64,000 nt of DNA from Gammaproteobacteria bacterium (lineage in GTDB: Bacteria > Pseudomonadota > Gammaproteobacteria > SZUA-152): positions 124,001 through 188,000 of the forward strand of contig JAOUJW010000004.1 of assembly GCA_029882975.1 (NCBI GenBank), in the 5' to 3' direction. Below, in pieces: positions 1 to 8,223 of the stretch. Positions within the stretch are counted from its first letter, which is position 1. Every line of letters starts with the position of its first letter. The position numbers and the translations under genes were made by a program. Under the pieces are notes generated by a model. That model was not told the DNA's origin, made no database searches, and saw nothing but the letters and a program-made list of their open reading frames with translations.

Positions 1-285
1 CACATTGATTATGTCGCCATTTTTCAAACGCTTATTGCTGGGAATTCCATGACAGACCTGGTGGTTAATCGATGTGCAAATGGACTTCGGGAAACCGTGA
101 TAATTGAGAGGGGCGGGGATGGCATGTTGCTCATTGACAATAAAATCATGACAAATTCGGTCCAGTTCCTCTGTGGTAATCCCGGCTTGCACATGGGGTT
201 GTATCATGACCAATACGTCGGCGGCCAAACGCCCGGCAACGCGCATTTTCTCGACTTCTTCTGCATTTTTTATATGAATACCCAT
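1..285 (-). CDS. map: Methionine aminopeptidase type I, N-terminal part (cut by window edge)
   Basis: Reading the - strand from the ATG at 285 gives 95 codons open to the window edge. The protein starts MGIHIKNAEEVEKMRVAGRLA and continues through PAPLNYHGFPKSICTSINHQ and VCHGIPSNKRLKNGDI, which is the conserved N-terminal half of type I methionine aminopeptidase. The enzyme is cytosolic and removes the initiator Met from nascent chains using two metal ions. The metal-binding Asp/His/Glu residues lie mostly beyond the edge, so they cannot be checked here; one conserved His falls in the YHGFP stretch. The gene is divergent from rpsB, the same arrangement as in Escherichia coli, which supports the call. 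Confidence 0.93.
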   Translation of the reverse strand, partial: MGIHIKNAEEVEKMRVAGRLAADVLVMIQPHVQAGITTEELDRICHDFIVNEQHAIPAPLNYHGFPKSICTSINHQVCHGIPSNKRLKNGDIINV

Positions 286-333
286 GATAATCGTCGAATC
301 ACTCCGTTTTTTTAGCTAATGAACCCTGTCGGA

Positions 334-362
334 TTGTTGTTATGTCTGTTTTATGGTATAAA
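334..362 (+). promoter_or_regulatory. Candidate sigma-70 promoter of rpsB-tsf
   Basis: TTGTTG at 334-339 is followed after exactly 17 bases by TATAAA at 357-362. A TG one base before the -10 (TGGTATAAA) makes it an extended -10. It lies about 150 bases upstream of rpsB. Known enterobacterial rpsB promoters are also strong and of the extended -10 type. This is a match by eye and no start site is known. Confidence 0.6.
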
Positions 363-509
363 GCCCGCGCCGATATGGCAATCTTGTTGCAGGTTTCGGC
401 CTGCAGTTAATTTCACACATGTTCCGACACATATATCCGGGTGCCTGGGTTAACCCCCTGGTTGGTATATGGGGCACATGGAGGCATAACCCAACAGTGG
501 AGTAAAAAT
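363..509 (+). promoter_or_regulatory. rpsB 5' leader, possible S2 autoregulatory region
   Basis: About 140 transcribed but untranslated bases precede rpsB. They include a small hairpin (GCAGG-tttcgg-CCTGC, around 390-406) and a GGTTAACCCCCTGG palindromic stretch near 448-461. In gammaproteobacteria the rpsB-tsf leader is a known target of repression by free S2. Here only the position, length and hairpins are seen, so the regulatory role is inferred from the family. Confidence 0.4.
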
Positions 510-1418
510 ATGTCAGCAGTTACTATGCGTCAAATGCTTGAGGCAGGTGTTCATTTTGGCCATCAAGCGCGTTATTGGAATCCCAAAATGGCTCCCTTTA
601 TTTTTGGCGAGCGCAATAAAATTCATATTATCAATCTGGAAAAAACTTTGCCCGCATTTAATGATGCCGCAAATTTCCTCGGAAAAATTACCGCAAACAA
701 AGGTAAGGTACTGATTGTCGGTACAAAAAGGGCAGCACGCGATGTGGTTAAAGAACAGGCTTCCCTGTGCAATATGCCTTTTGTTAACCATCGCTGGTTA
801 GGCGGAATGCTCACCAATTTTCAGACAGTGAAACAGTCTATCAAACGTTTGCGTGAACTGGAAACCATGGAAACTGACGGTAGCTTTGCCCGTTTAAACA
901 AAAAAGAAGCCTTGATGTTGACGCGGGAAAAGGAAAAGCTTGACCGTAGCTTGGGTGGTATCAAGGATATGGGTGGTCTGCCCAGCGCCTTGTTCGTGAT
1001 TGATGTGGGACACGAGAAAATCGCTGTAAACGAAGCTAAAAAACTGGGTATTCCAGTGGTGGGTGTCGTGGACACCAATAACAGTCCGGACGGAATCGAT
1101 TATGTCATCCCTGGCAATGACGACGCCATTCGCGCCATTCGCTTGTATGTCGAATCCATTTCTAAAGCCGTTCTGGAAAGTCGCCCCGACCCTATGCTGT
1201 TGAGTGGACCGGACGACGGATTTGTGGAGTTGGATGACAGCGGTGCTGTAGTGGCCGACGCAGCCCCCAAAAAGACGGCGGCGCCTAAGAAAAAAGCGAC
1301 TGTGAAAAAGAAAGCGACCGTGAAGAAAAAAGCTGCACCGAAGGAAGAAGCGGGTGATGCGGCAGCCAAGAAAAAAGCTGCACCCAAAAAAGCCGTTAAG
1401 AAAAAGACGGCTGAGTAA
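510..1418 (+). CDS. rpsB: 30S ribosomal protein S2 with long Lys/Ala-rich C-terminal tail
   Basis: Start at ATG 510 ([19 protein letters not shown]), which matches the universal S2 N-terminus and follows a GTGGAG ribosome-binding site. An open frame reaches back to 441 but has no S2-like residues. The body (about residues 1-230) has the S2 hallmarks [10 protein letters not shown] and [11 protein letters not shown]2 binds the 30S head-body junction and helps recruit S1. The protein is 302 residues, against about 240 in E. coli. The extra part is a C-terminal tail from about residue 250 made of repeats such as [11 protein letters not shown], which looks like a histone H1-type basic tail. The gene is first in the rpsB-tsf operon. 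Confidence 0.97.
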   Translation: MSAVTMRQMLEAGVHFGHQARYWNPKMAPFIFGERNKIHIINLEKTLPAFNDAANFLGKITANKGKVLIVGTKRAARDVVKEQASLCNMPFVNHRWLGGMLTNFQTVKQSIKRLRELETMETDGSFARLNKKEALMLTREKEKLDRSLGGIKDMGGLPSALFVIDVGHEKIAVNEAKKLGIPVVGVVDTNNSPDGIDYVIPGNDDAIRAIRLYVESISKAVLESRPDPMLLSGPDDGFVELDDSGAVVADAAPKKTAAPKKKATVKKKATVKKKAAPKEEAGDAAAKKKAAPKKAVKKKTAE

Positions 1419-1452
1419 TTCGGAAACTATCAGCGTTTTCGGCACGTAACAT

Positions 1453-1475
1453 AAGGGGGCCTGGCCCCCTTTTTC
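1453..1475 (+). terminator. Terminator or attenuator between rpsB and tsf
   Basis: AAGGGGG and CCCCCTT face each other across a short CCTGG centre and are followed by a T run. This is a classic intrinsic terminator shape 35 bases after the rpsB stop. Since tsf follows in the same direction, it probably reduces rather than ends transcription, lowering EF-Ts relative to S2, as described for the E. coli operon. Confidence 0.75.
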
Positions 1476-1534
1476 AGATAATTGGATGGATATTCCTGTC
1501 CATCACCGTTTAATGAATATGAGGAATTGGGAAT

Positions 1535-2416
1535 ATGGCGATTACAGCGGCATTGGTAAAAGAACTTCGTGAACGCACATCAGCTGGAATGATGGAGTGT
1601 AAAAAAGCTCTGGTGGAAACCAATGGAGATTTAGAAGCTGCCATCGAGCATTTGCGTAAAACAGGTATGGCGAAGGCGGATAAGAAAGCGGACCGTACAG
1701 CGGCCGATGGTTTGATTATCATCCGCATCAGCGATGATCAGAAATTGGCAGTCATGGTCGAGGTGAACTGCGAAACTGACTTCGTGGCAAAAGACGAGAA
1801 TTTTCAAAATTTCGCTAATGAAGTAGGTGATTTGACCCTGGCGAATCAACCGGCGGATTTGGACGCCTTGTTGGCGATGAAAATGAACAGCGGTGACAAT
1901 GTTTCCGACAGCACCAAGGCTTTAACCGCCAAAATTGGTGAGAAAATGGAAGTTCGCCGTTTTACCCTGCTCAAAGCCAGCGATGGTGCTTTCTCCAGTT
2001 ATTCTCATGGTAGTCGAATCGGGGTTGTAGTGGAACTTAGTGGTAATGATGTTGCCTTAGCTAAAGATATTGCTATGCACATTGCGGCCAGCAAACCGGT
2101 ATGTGTTAGTTCCGATGAGGTGCCTGCAGAATTGATTGAGAAAGAAAAGGAAATTTTTGCAGCCCAAGCAGCGGAGAGTGGTAAACCGGCCGAGATCGTT
2201 GAAAAAATGGTCAGTGGACGTATCAATAAGTATTTGAAAGAAGTAACCCTATTGGGTCAACCTTTCGTTAAAGACCCTGACTCCACCGTGGAAAAACTGT
2301 TAAAAAGCGCCAACGCAGCGGTTAATCAGTTTACCCGTTTCGAAATCGGTGAAGGTGTGGAGAAGAAACAGGAAAACTTCGCTGACGAAGTTATGGCTCA
2401 AGTAAAAGGCAGCTAA
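1535..2416 (+). CDS. tsf: Elongation factor Ts
   Basis: This is the guanine-nucleotide exchange factor of EF-Tu. The 293-residue protein begins MAITAALVKELRERTSAGM, the conserved EF-Ts N-terminal domain. It carries the TDFV motif (residues 81-84) that contacts EF-Tu near the magnesium site, and ends in the C-terminal module (TRFEIGEGVEKK). Its length is close to the E. coli protein (283). It lies 116 bases after rpsB, behind the rpsB-tsf hairpin, so its expression is probably partly attenuated. Confidence 0.97.
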   Translation: MAITAALVKELRERTSAGMMECKKALVETNGDLEAAIEHLRKTGMAKADKKADRTAADGLIIIRISDDQKLAVMVEVNCETDFVAKDENFQNFANEVGDLTLANQPADLDALLAMKMNSGDNVSDSTKALTAKIGEKMEVRRFTLLKASDGAFSSYSHGSRIGVVVELSGNDVALAKDIAMHIAASKPVCVSSDEVPAELIEKEKEIFAAQAAESGKPAEIVEKMVSGRINKYLKEVTLLGQPFVKDPDSTVEKLLKSANAAVNQFTRFEIGEGVEKKQENFADEVMAQVKGS

Positions 2417-2502
2417 GCTATACCATTGCTCAAGGAGGAACGCTCGGGGAGTGTAGCAGCCAGGGAAGATGTGGGAGCAGGCCAAACAATAGTACAGATC
2501 AG

Positions 2503-2530
2503 CCGGCGGCCGTTTAACGGCCACCGCCGG
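2503..2530 (+). terminator. Strong GC hairpin between tsf and pyrH
   Basis: CCGGCGG at 2503-2509 pairs with CCGCCGG at 2524-2530, and GGCCGTTTAACGGCC nests inside. Only a short T-rich stretch (TATTTT) follows. It probably ends or attenuates tsf transcription and also lies in the pyrH leader. It could equally be a processing or mRNA-stability hairpin. Confidence 0.5.
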
Positions 2531-2575
2531 TATTTTGCCACAACACAGACAGCAAGAATTTGAAAGGGCATCCCA

Positions 2576-3313
2576 GTGGGTAAGCAAGCAAAATCGGTCT
2601 ACAAAAGAGTATTATTGAAACTCAGCGGCGAAGCGCTAATGGGCGATGGGGAATTCGGCATCGATCCTAAGATCATTGAGCGCGTTGGTGAGGAAGTCAA
2701 AGAACTGGTGGCAATGGGAGTACAGGTTGCCATTGTCATCGGTGGCGGTAACATATTTCGCGGTGTGAGCCTGGCATCCAGCGGTATGGATCGAGCCAAC
2801 GGCGATTACATGGGAATGCTGGCAACCGTAATTAATTCTCTGGCACTGCAGGATTGCTTCGAACGTGCCGGTCTGACAGTGCGTGTCATGTCAGCACTGC
2901 ACATCAACCAAGTGGCGGAAGATTATATTCGTCGCCGTGCTATCCGCCATCTGGAAAAGGGGCGAGTGGTTATATTTGCAGCGGGAACCGGTAGTCCCTT
3001 TTTCACCACCGATTCAGCTGCCAGTTTGCGCGGAATAGAAATTGGTGCGGACGTGGTATTAAAAGCTACCAAAGTTGACGGCGTTTATTCAGCTGATCCG
3101 ATGAAGGTCAAGGACGCCGTACGATACAGTCGTTTGAGTTATGATGAAGTTTTACAAAAAAATCTTAACGTTATGGATGCAACCGCAATTGCATTGTGTC
3201 GAGACTGCAACATGCCGGTACGGGTGTTTGATATGAACAAAAAAGGCTCGTTATTGCGGATTATTCAAGGTGAGGATGAAGGCACTATAGTCGAAAATGG
3301 GGAAGTGTCATGA
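2576..3313 (+). CDS. pyrH: UMP kinase
   Basis: Phosphorylates UMP to UDP with ATP, the first dedicated step from UMP to UTP/CTP. The 245 residues show the bacterial amino-acid-kinase fold: [12 protein letters not shown] near the N-terminus, GGGNIFRG in the nucleotide loop, and [13 protein letters not shown] further on. The start is GTG at 2576, the only start before the conserved [12 protein letters not shown], with GAAAGGG as a weak ribosome site. It overlaps frr by ATGA (3310-3313), so the two are probably translationally coupled. Confidence 0.96.
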   Translation: MGKQAKSVYKRVLLKLSGEALMGDGEFGIDPKIIERVGEEVKELVAMGVQVAIVIGGGNIFRGVSLASSGMDRANGDYMGMLATVINSLALQDCFERAGLTVRVMSALHINQVAEDYIRRRAIRHLEKGRVVIFAAGTGSPFFTTDSAASLRGIEIGADVVLKATKVDGVYSADPMKVKDAVRYSRLSYDEVLQKNLNVMDATAIALCRDCNMPVRVFDMNKKGSLLRIIQGEDEGTIVENGEVS

Positions 3314-3867
3314 TCAATGAAATAAATGAAGATGCCAAGAAGCGCATGCAAAAAAGCATTGAAGCGCTTAGAATCGAGTTGACCAAACTACGAACCGGGC
3401 GGGCTCATGCCAGCTTGTTAGACCACCTGGTGGTGGAATATTACGGCAGTGATGTGCCCCTGTCCCAAGTGGCTTCTATATCGGTATCCGATGCCCGTAC
3501 CTTGACGGTTACGCCTTGGGAAAAAACCATGGTACAGCCGGTAGAAAAAGCCATTATGACGTCTGATTTGGGATTGAACCCGGCAACATCAGGAACCACA
3601 ATCCGCGTACCTTTGCCACCACTGACAGAGGAAAGACGCAAAGACATGATTCGTATTGTGCGCGCCGAAGGTGAAGCTGCCAAGGTGGCCATTCGTAATA
3701 TTCGCCGCGACGCCAATGGTGATTTCAAAGCTTTACAAAAAGACAAAGAAATTACTGAGGACGATTTGCGTCGTGCCGAAGACCAAATGCAAAAACTGAC
3801 GGACGAATTTACCAAAGAGGTGGATAAAGCCATCGAAGAAAAAGAAATAGATTTGATGGAAATGTAG
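3310..3867 (+). CDS. frr: Ribosome recycling factor
   Basis: RRF splits post-termination ribosomes together with EF-G. At 185 residues it equals the E. coli length. The family signatures are present: [13 protein letters not shown] in the first helix, and [23 protein letters not shown] and [10 protein letters not shown] in the last helix of the three-helix bundle. The ATG overlaps the pyrH stop. Confidence 0.97.
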   Translation: MINEINEDAKKRMQKSIEALRIELTKLRTGRAHASLLDHLVVEYYGSDVPLSQVASISVSDARTLTVTPWEKTMVQPVEKAIMTSDLGLNPATSGTTIRVPLPPLTEERRKDMIRIVRAEGEAAKVAIRNIRRDANGDFKALQKDKEITEDDLRRAEDQMQKLTDEFTKEVDKAIEEKEIDLMEM

Positions 3868-3963
3868 TCTCAGGCGTCGCGGTGATATCTGCTGCGACCA
3901 GGTGTATGCCAGAGAATCAGCAGTCTAGCAGGCCAACTAATTAAGTGAGTAACAGAGAACGTC

Positions 3964-4722
3964 ATGCCCGGTGAACCACCCTATCAATATAGCAAACCGT
4001 TACCGCGGCATATTGCCATCATTATGGATGGTAATGGGCGATGGGCTAAAAATCAGAAGAAACCCCGTTTCTTTGGTCACAAAGCCGGCGTAGAGACCGT
4101 TCGGACGGTCGTTAAAGCCTGCGCAAAATTGAATATCGAAGTTCTTACGCTGTTTGCATTTAGCAGTGAAAACTGGCGCCGCCCTGAGCAGGAAGTCAGT
4201 TTATTGATGGAATTACTGTATACCGCATTGCAACGAGAAGTCAGCAAGTTGCACGAAAACAATGTACGACTACGCATTGTTGGGGAACGCCGCGCGTTCA
4301 GTGATAAACTTCAGGAGCGACTGGCCGAATCCGAACGACTCACGGCCAATAACTCCGGCCTTACACTGGTGGTTGCGGTAAACTATGGTGGCCGCTGGGA
4401 CATGGCACAATCAGCTCGGAAAGTCGCGCGCCTGTTGGCTGACGGCAAAATTCATGAAGAAGACATCGATCAGGACTTGATTCATGAACACATGTCATTA
4501 GCGGGATTGCCGGATCCCGATCTTTTTATTCGCACCGGTGGGGAAAAACGCATCAGCAATTTTCTCTTGTGGCAGTTAGCGTACGCAGAATTGTTTTTCA
4601 CCGATATTCTCTGGCCGGATTTTACGGAACAAACGCTCAACGAAGCGATAGAGTCTTTTAGTGCCCGCCAACGTCGCTTCGGTCGAACCAGCGAACAAGT
4701 GGAAACAACGCCAAGTGCTTAA
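3964..4722 (+). CDS. uppS: Undecaprenyl diphosphate synthase (cis-prenyltransferase)
   Basis: Adds eight isopentenyl units to farnesyl diphosphate to make the C55 carrier lipid used for peptidoglycan and O-antigen. The 252 residues start with the motif HIAIIMDGNGRWA (catalytic Asp at residue 22). ENWRRP and DLFIRTGGEKRISNFLLWQ, the diphosphate-binding signatures, follow. Length matches E. coli UppS (253). It lies 96 bases after frr, and its end overlaps the start of cdsA. Confidence 0.96.
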   Translation: MPGEPPYQYSKPLPRHIAIIMDGNGRWAKNQKKPRFFGHKAGVETVRTVVKACAKLNIEVLTLFAFSSENWRRPEQEVSLLMELLYTALQREVSKLHENNVRLRIVGERRAFSDKLQERLAESERLTANNSGLTLVVAVNYGGRWDMAQSARKVARLLADGKIHEEDIDQDLIHEHMSLAGLPDPDLFIRTGGEKRISNFLLWQLAYAELFFTDILWPDFTEQTLNEAIESFSARQRRFGRTSEQVETTPSA

Positions 4723-5572
4723 ACAACGCCTGCTTACGGCTTTTACTCTAGGACCCCTGGTTATTTGGGGGGTGTTGGCTTTGCCCAATGTATTTTTCGC
4801 GCTCATTATGGGGCTGCTGATTCTCATGGGCAGTTGGGAGTGGGGCAATCTGGCCGGTTTTACGGCGGCGATTCAGCGTGGAGCATTTACAGCAGTTAAC
4901 GCGGTTGCCATGGGCGCGGTTTGGTATTTATTGCATTATCAATCTCAATTTGCCTTACCCCTGTTTAGCGGTACGGTGCTGTTGTGGTTATTGATTTCAA
5001 TTTTGGTTATGACTTACCCCGCCAGTGCCGGTAGTTGGGCTAATCGCTGGGTCAAAGCTTTAGTGGGGCTACTCATTCTAGTAATGACTTGGGCCGCTTT
5101 GATCGTAGTGCATGGTGGCGAGACCAACGGTCCATATTTCGTTTTGTATTTGTTTTTATTAATCTGGTTTGCAGACTCTGCGGCATATTTTGGCGGCCGT
5201 CGTTGGGGGCGTAGAAAATTGGCGCCCAAAGTCAGCCCGGGAAAATCCTGGGAGGGTGTCTATAGCGCGTTGGCTATAGCTGTGCCCACCGCCGCTGTGG
5301 GGGGGTATGTATTGGGTATGTTCGATCTGGGGTTGGGTAAAGCCGCCGTGTTTTTCTTGTTTTCGCTTTTGTTAACCTTTATTTCCGTTCTGGGCGATTT
5401 GACGGAAAGTATGTTCAAAAGGCAAATGAGCGTTAAAGACAGTGGGTCTTTGTTGCCCGGCCATGGTGGCATTTTAGACCGAATTGACAGTATGACCATA
5501 GCATCACCGGTCTTTCTTATGGGATTGTGGTGGCTTTTCGATATGAAGCTGGTTCTGTCGGGATCAAAATAG
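4715..5572 (+). CDS. cdsA: Phosphatidate cytidylyltransferase
   Basis: Makes CDP-diacylglycerol from phosphatidate and CTP in the inner membrane, the branch point of phospholipid synthesis. Several hydrophobic segments fill the protein. The C-terminal family signature is complete (SMFKRQMSVKDS, then GHGGILDRIDS). I chose the GTG at 4715 (VLKQRLLTAFTLGP): it gives 285 residues, the E. coli length, and an 8-base overlap with uppS. The frame is open back to a GTG at 4661, but those residues do not resemble CdsA. Confidence 0.93.
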   Translation: MLKQRLLTAFTLGPLVIWGVLALPNVFFALIMGLLILMGSWEWGNLAGFTAAIQRGAFTAVNAVAMGAVWYLLHYQSQFALPLFSGTVLLWLLISILVMTYPASAGSWANRWVKALVGLLILVMTWAALIVVHGGETNGPYFVLYLFLLIWFADSAAYFGGRRWGRRKLAPKVSPGKSWEGVYSALAIAVPTAAVGGYVLGMFDLGLGKAAVFFLFSLLLTFISVLGDLTESMFKRQMSVKDSGSLLPGHGGILDRIDSMTIASPVFLMGLWWLFDMKLVLSGSK

Positions 5573-5585
5573 ATAGGGGCAGAAC

Positions 5586-6797
5586 ATGTCAGAAGTCAGC
5601 GGTCATGGTATAGGTGTTACTGTTCTGGGAGCCACGGGAACCATCGGTGTGAATACTCTCGATGTCTTGGCGCGTCACCCACAACGCTATCGAGTCGTCG
5701 CCTTAACTGCCAATCGACAGGTGGATCGCCTTTATGAGCAGTGTCTTCAACATCAACCGGAATATGCGGTAATGCTGGATGAAACCTGTGCTCAGCAGTT
5801 GGAACAAAAGCTTCAATCCAGCGGTCTTCAAATTCAGGTACTGTCGGGCAAAGAAGGACTGAAACGTGTGGCTTCCTTAGAAAGTGCGCAGTATGTGATG
5901 GCTGCCATTGTGGGGGCGGCCGGTTTAGAACCGACTTTAGCGGCTGCAGAGGCGGGTAAACGTGTATTGCTGGCTAATAAAGAGTCTCTGGTGATGTCCG
6001 GAGGGCTTTTTATGAAAGCTGTAACTCAAAATAACGCAGAGCTTCTCCCCATAGACAGTGAACATAATGCCATTTTTCAATGCATGCCGCACGGAAACGG
6101 CGAAGACGATCGCAAAGGCATTCGCAAAATTCTGTTGACCGGTTCCGGCGGCCCGTTTAGGAATCGGGATTTAGCCAGCTTGCGGGATGTTACCCCGGAT
6201 CAGGCTTGTGCCCACCCTAATTGGGTCATGGGTCGCAAAATATCCGTGGACTCTGCGACCATGATGAACAAAGGTTTGGAGTTTATTGAAGCGTGCTGGT
6301 TGTTTGGTATGCCGGCACAGGACATAGAAGTGTTGATACATCCGCAAAGTGTCATTCACTCCATGGTGGAGTACGTCGATGGTTCCGTGCTGGCGCAACT
6401 GGGTAATCCGGATATGCGTACACCTATTGCACATGCACTGGCTTGGCCGGAACGTCTGGAATCCGGAGTGGATCGATTGGATATGCTGACCGTTGGCAAG
6501 CTGGAATTTGAGGCGCCGGATTATGACCGTTTCCCCTGTTTGCGTTTGGCGATGGATGCCTTTGAAGCCGGAGGAACAGCCAGTGCCATATTAAATGCGG
6601 CCAATGAAGTGGCAGTGGCTCGGTTTTTGGAAAATGAAATTCGGTTTCCCCACATACCGGATATCATCGAGCAGACTTTGGCGCAAATAAAAGTGGTGGA
6701 AGCCGATTGTTTGGAGACCGTTATGCAGGCCGATCAGCAAGCTCGTTACACTGCTGAAGAATATATTAACCGAAATCTAAAGAACGGGTTGCACTAA
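5586..6797 (+). CDS. dxr: 1-deoxy-D-xylulose-5-phosphate reductoisomerase
   Basis: Second step of the MEP isoprenoid pathway: DXP to MEP using NADPH and a divalent metal. The 403 residues show the NADPH loop GATGTIG, the metal-site motif [10 protein letters not shown], the flexible substrate loop [23 protein letters not shown] (split here in its usual place), and [10 protein letters not shown] near the end. Length is close to E. coli (398). It feeds uppS two genes upstream. Its stop overlaps the rseP start by one base. Confidence 0.97.
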   Translation: MSEVSGHGIGVTVLGATGTIGVNTLDVLARHPQRYRVVALTANRQVDRLYEQCLQHQPEYAVMLDETCAQQLEQKLQSSGLQIQVLSGKEGLKRVASLESAQYVMAAIVGAAGLEPTLAAAEAGKRVLLANKESLVMSGGLFMKAVTQNNAELLPIDSEHNAIFQCMPHGNGEDDRKGIRKILLTGSGGPFRNRDLASLRDVTPDQACAHPNWVMGRKISVDSATMMNKGLEFIEACWLFGMPAQDIEVLIHPQSVIHSMVEYVDGSVLAQLGNPDMRTPIAHALAWPERLESGVDRLDMLTVGKLEFEAPDYDRFPCLRLAMDAFEAGGTASAILNAANEVAVARFLENEIRFPHIPDIIEQTLAQIKVVEADCLETVMQADQQARYTAEEYINRNLKNGLH

Positions 6798-8158
6798 TGG
6801 ATTCGTTTTTCATGTCACTATTGGGCTTGTTGGTCACTCTGGGATTATTAATCGCATTTCATGAGTACGGCCACTATTGGGCGGCAAGACGCATGGGAGT
6901 CAAAGTCCTGCGATTTTCCATCGGCTTTGGTAAGCCACTGTGGACCCGGGTGCGAGGTGAGGATAAAACCGAATTCGTTCTGGCCGCGTTTCCCATTGGT
7001 GGCTATGTGAAAATGCTGGATGAGCGAGAGGGTGAAGTCAAAGAAGAGGAAGTCCATCGTGCCTTTAACCGGCAAAAGGTTTCCAAGCGTATTACCATCG
7101 TTGCCGCCGGACCCATATTCAATTTTATTTTCGCCATCATCGCCTATTTTCTCATGTATCTGGTGGGAATTCCGGGTGCCAAACCGTTGGTTGGCGAGGT
7201 GCTGCCCGAGTCCATAGCTCATGCCGCCGGTTTGACTCAAGGTGATGAAATCGTCAGTGTGGGCGGAGAAACAACGCCTACCTGGGGTGCGGTACGCATG
7301 GCGATTTTGGAAACCGGATTGGATAAAGACCGAATTGCCATTGAGTTCAAAACGGTGGACGGTAATCGCGGCTCGGAGTTGGATTTTACCGGCGTAACGT
7401 TGGATGAAAAACAGGGCAATTTGTTTAAGGCTATGGGGGTAAAGCCCTTTCAACCCGAGTACCCTGCGGTCATTGGTAAGATCAGCGATGGCAAAGCGGC
7501 ACAACAGGCCGGTTTACAGTCAGGCGATCGGGTGATCGCTGTGGATAGCAAGCCGATAGAAAACTGGGGCAATTGGGTAGAGGTCATTCGCAAAAACCCC
7601 AATCGTGTCATCATGGTGCAAATAGAACGGGGTCAGGACGTACACGTACTGGAGTTAAAACCCGAGGAGGTGGCGTCGGAGACAGGTCCGATAGGTTATA
7701 TTGGAGCAGCTCCCGAGGTGCCTGAAGATTTGGTTGATTCGCTTAGCACCGTGGTGAAATATCCTGTGGGTGAGGCTTTTCTTCGGTCTTTTCAGGAAAC
7801 GTGGCGAATGTCGGTACTAACCCTGCGGATGTTGGGAAAAATGATCATGGGTGATGTGTCTGTGAAAAATCTCAGCGGACCCATTACGATTGCCACGTAT
7901 GCCGGTTATACCGCCAGCATCGGATTGACCACTTTTTTATCTTTTCTGGCGATTGTCAGCATTAGCTTAGGTGTATTGAATCTGTTACCCATCCCTATAT
8001 TGGACGGTGGGCATTTGCTGGTATATTTTGTTGAAATTTTCACCGGTAAGCCCGTTTCGGATGAAACCTTGATGAAGATGCAGCAGGTGGGGATTGTTCT
8101 TCTGGGTATGTTGATGATTCTGGCATTTTATAACGATATTCAACGCTTGATAGGGTAA
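6797..8158 (+). CDS. rseP: Site-2 zinc protease RseP
   Basis: Inner-membrane metalloprotease that cleaves anti-sigma-E (RseA) within the membrane and clears remnant signal peptides. HEYGH at residues 22-26 is the zinc and catalytic motif in the first membrane segment. Two PDZ-like domains follow in the periplasmic part (about residues 125-290). NLLPIPILDGGH near residue 400 supplies the third zinc ligand (Asp). Its 453 residues match E. coli (450). It is immediately upstream of bamA, whose folding pathway it monitors through sigma-E. Confidence 0.96.
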   Translation: MDSFFMSLLGLLVTLGLLIAFHEYGHYWAARRMGVKVLRFSIGFGKPLWTRVRGEDKTEFVLAAFPIGGYVKMLDEREGEVKEEEVHRAFNRQKVSKRITIVAAGPIFNFIFAIIAYFLMYLVGIPGAKPLVGEVLPESIAHAAGLTQGDEIVSVGGETTPTWGAVRMAILETGLDKDRIAIEFKTVDGNRGSELDFTGVTLDEKQGNLFKAMGVKPFQPEYPAVIGKISDGKAAQQAGLQSGDRVIAVDSKPIENWGNWVEVIRKNPNRVIMVQIERGQDVHVLELKPEEVASETGPIGYIGAAPEVPEDLVDSLSTVVKYPVGEAFLRSFQETWRMSVLTLRMLGKMIMGDVSVKNLSGPITIATYAGYTASIGLTTFLSFLAIVSISLGVLNLLPIPILDGGHLLVYFVEIFTGKPVSDETLMKMQQVGIVLLGMLMILAFYNDIQRLIG

Positions 8159-8223
8159 GCCGGTCAGCGGAGGACGGAGAAAACAATGAGCTGCGGCGAA
8201 AAAAATAAAAACTGAGGCGGTAA

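Noticed and set aside
441-509. Upstream extension of rpsB
   Set aside because: The extra codons are unlike S2, and a good ribosome site and the conserved N-terminus fit ATG 510.
894-1445. Long - strand open frame opposite rpsB
   Set aside because: It is the complement of the Lys-rich S2 tail and body, shows low-complexity Phe/Leu-rich sequence and has no family resemblance.
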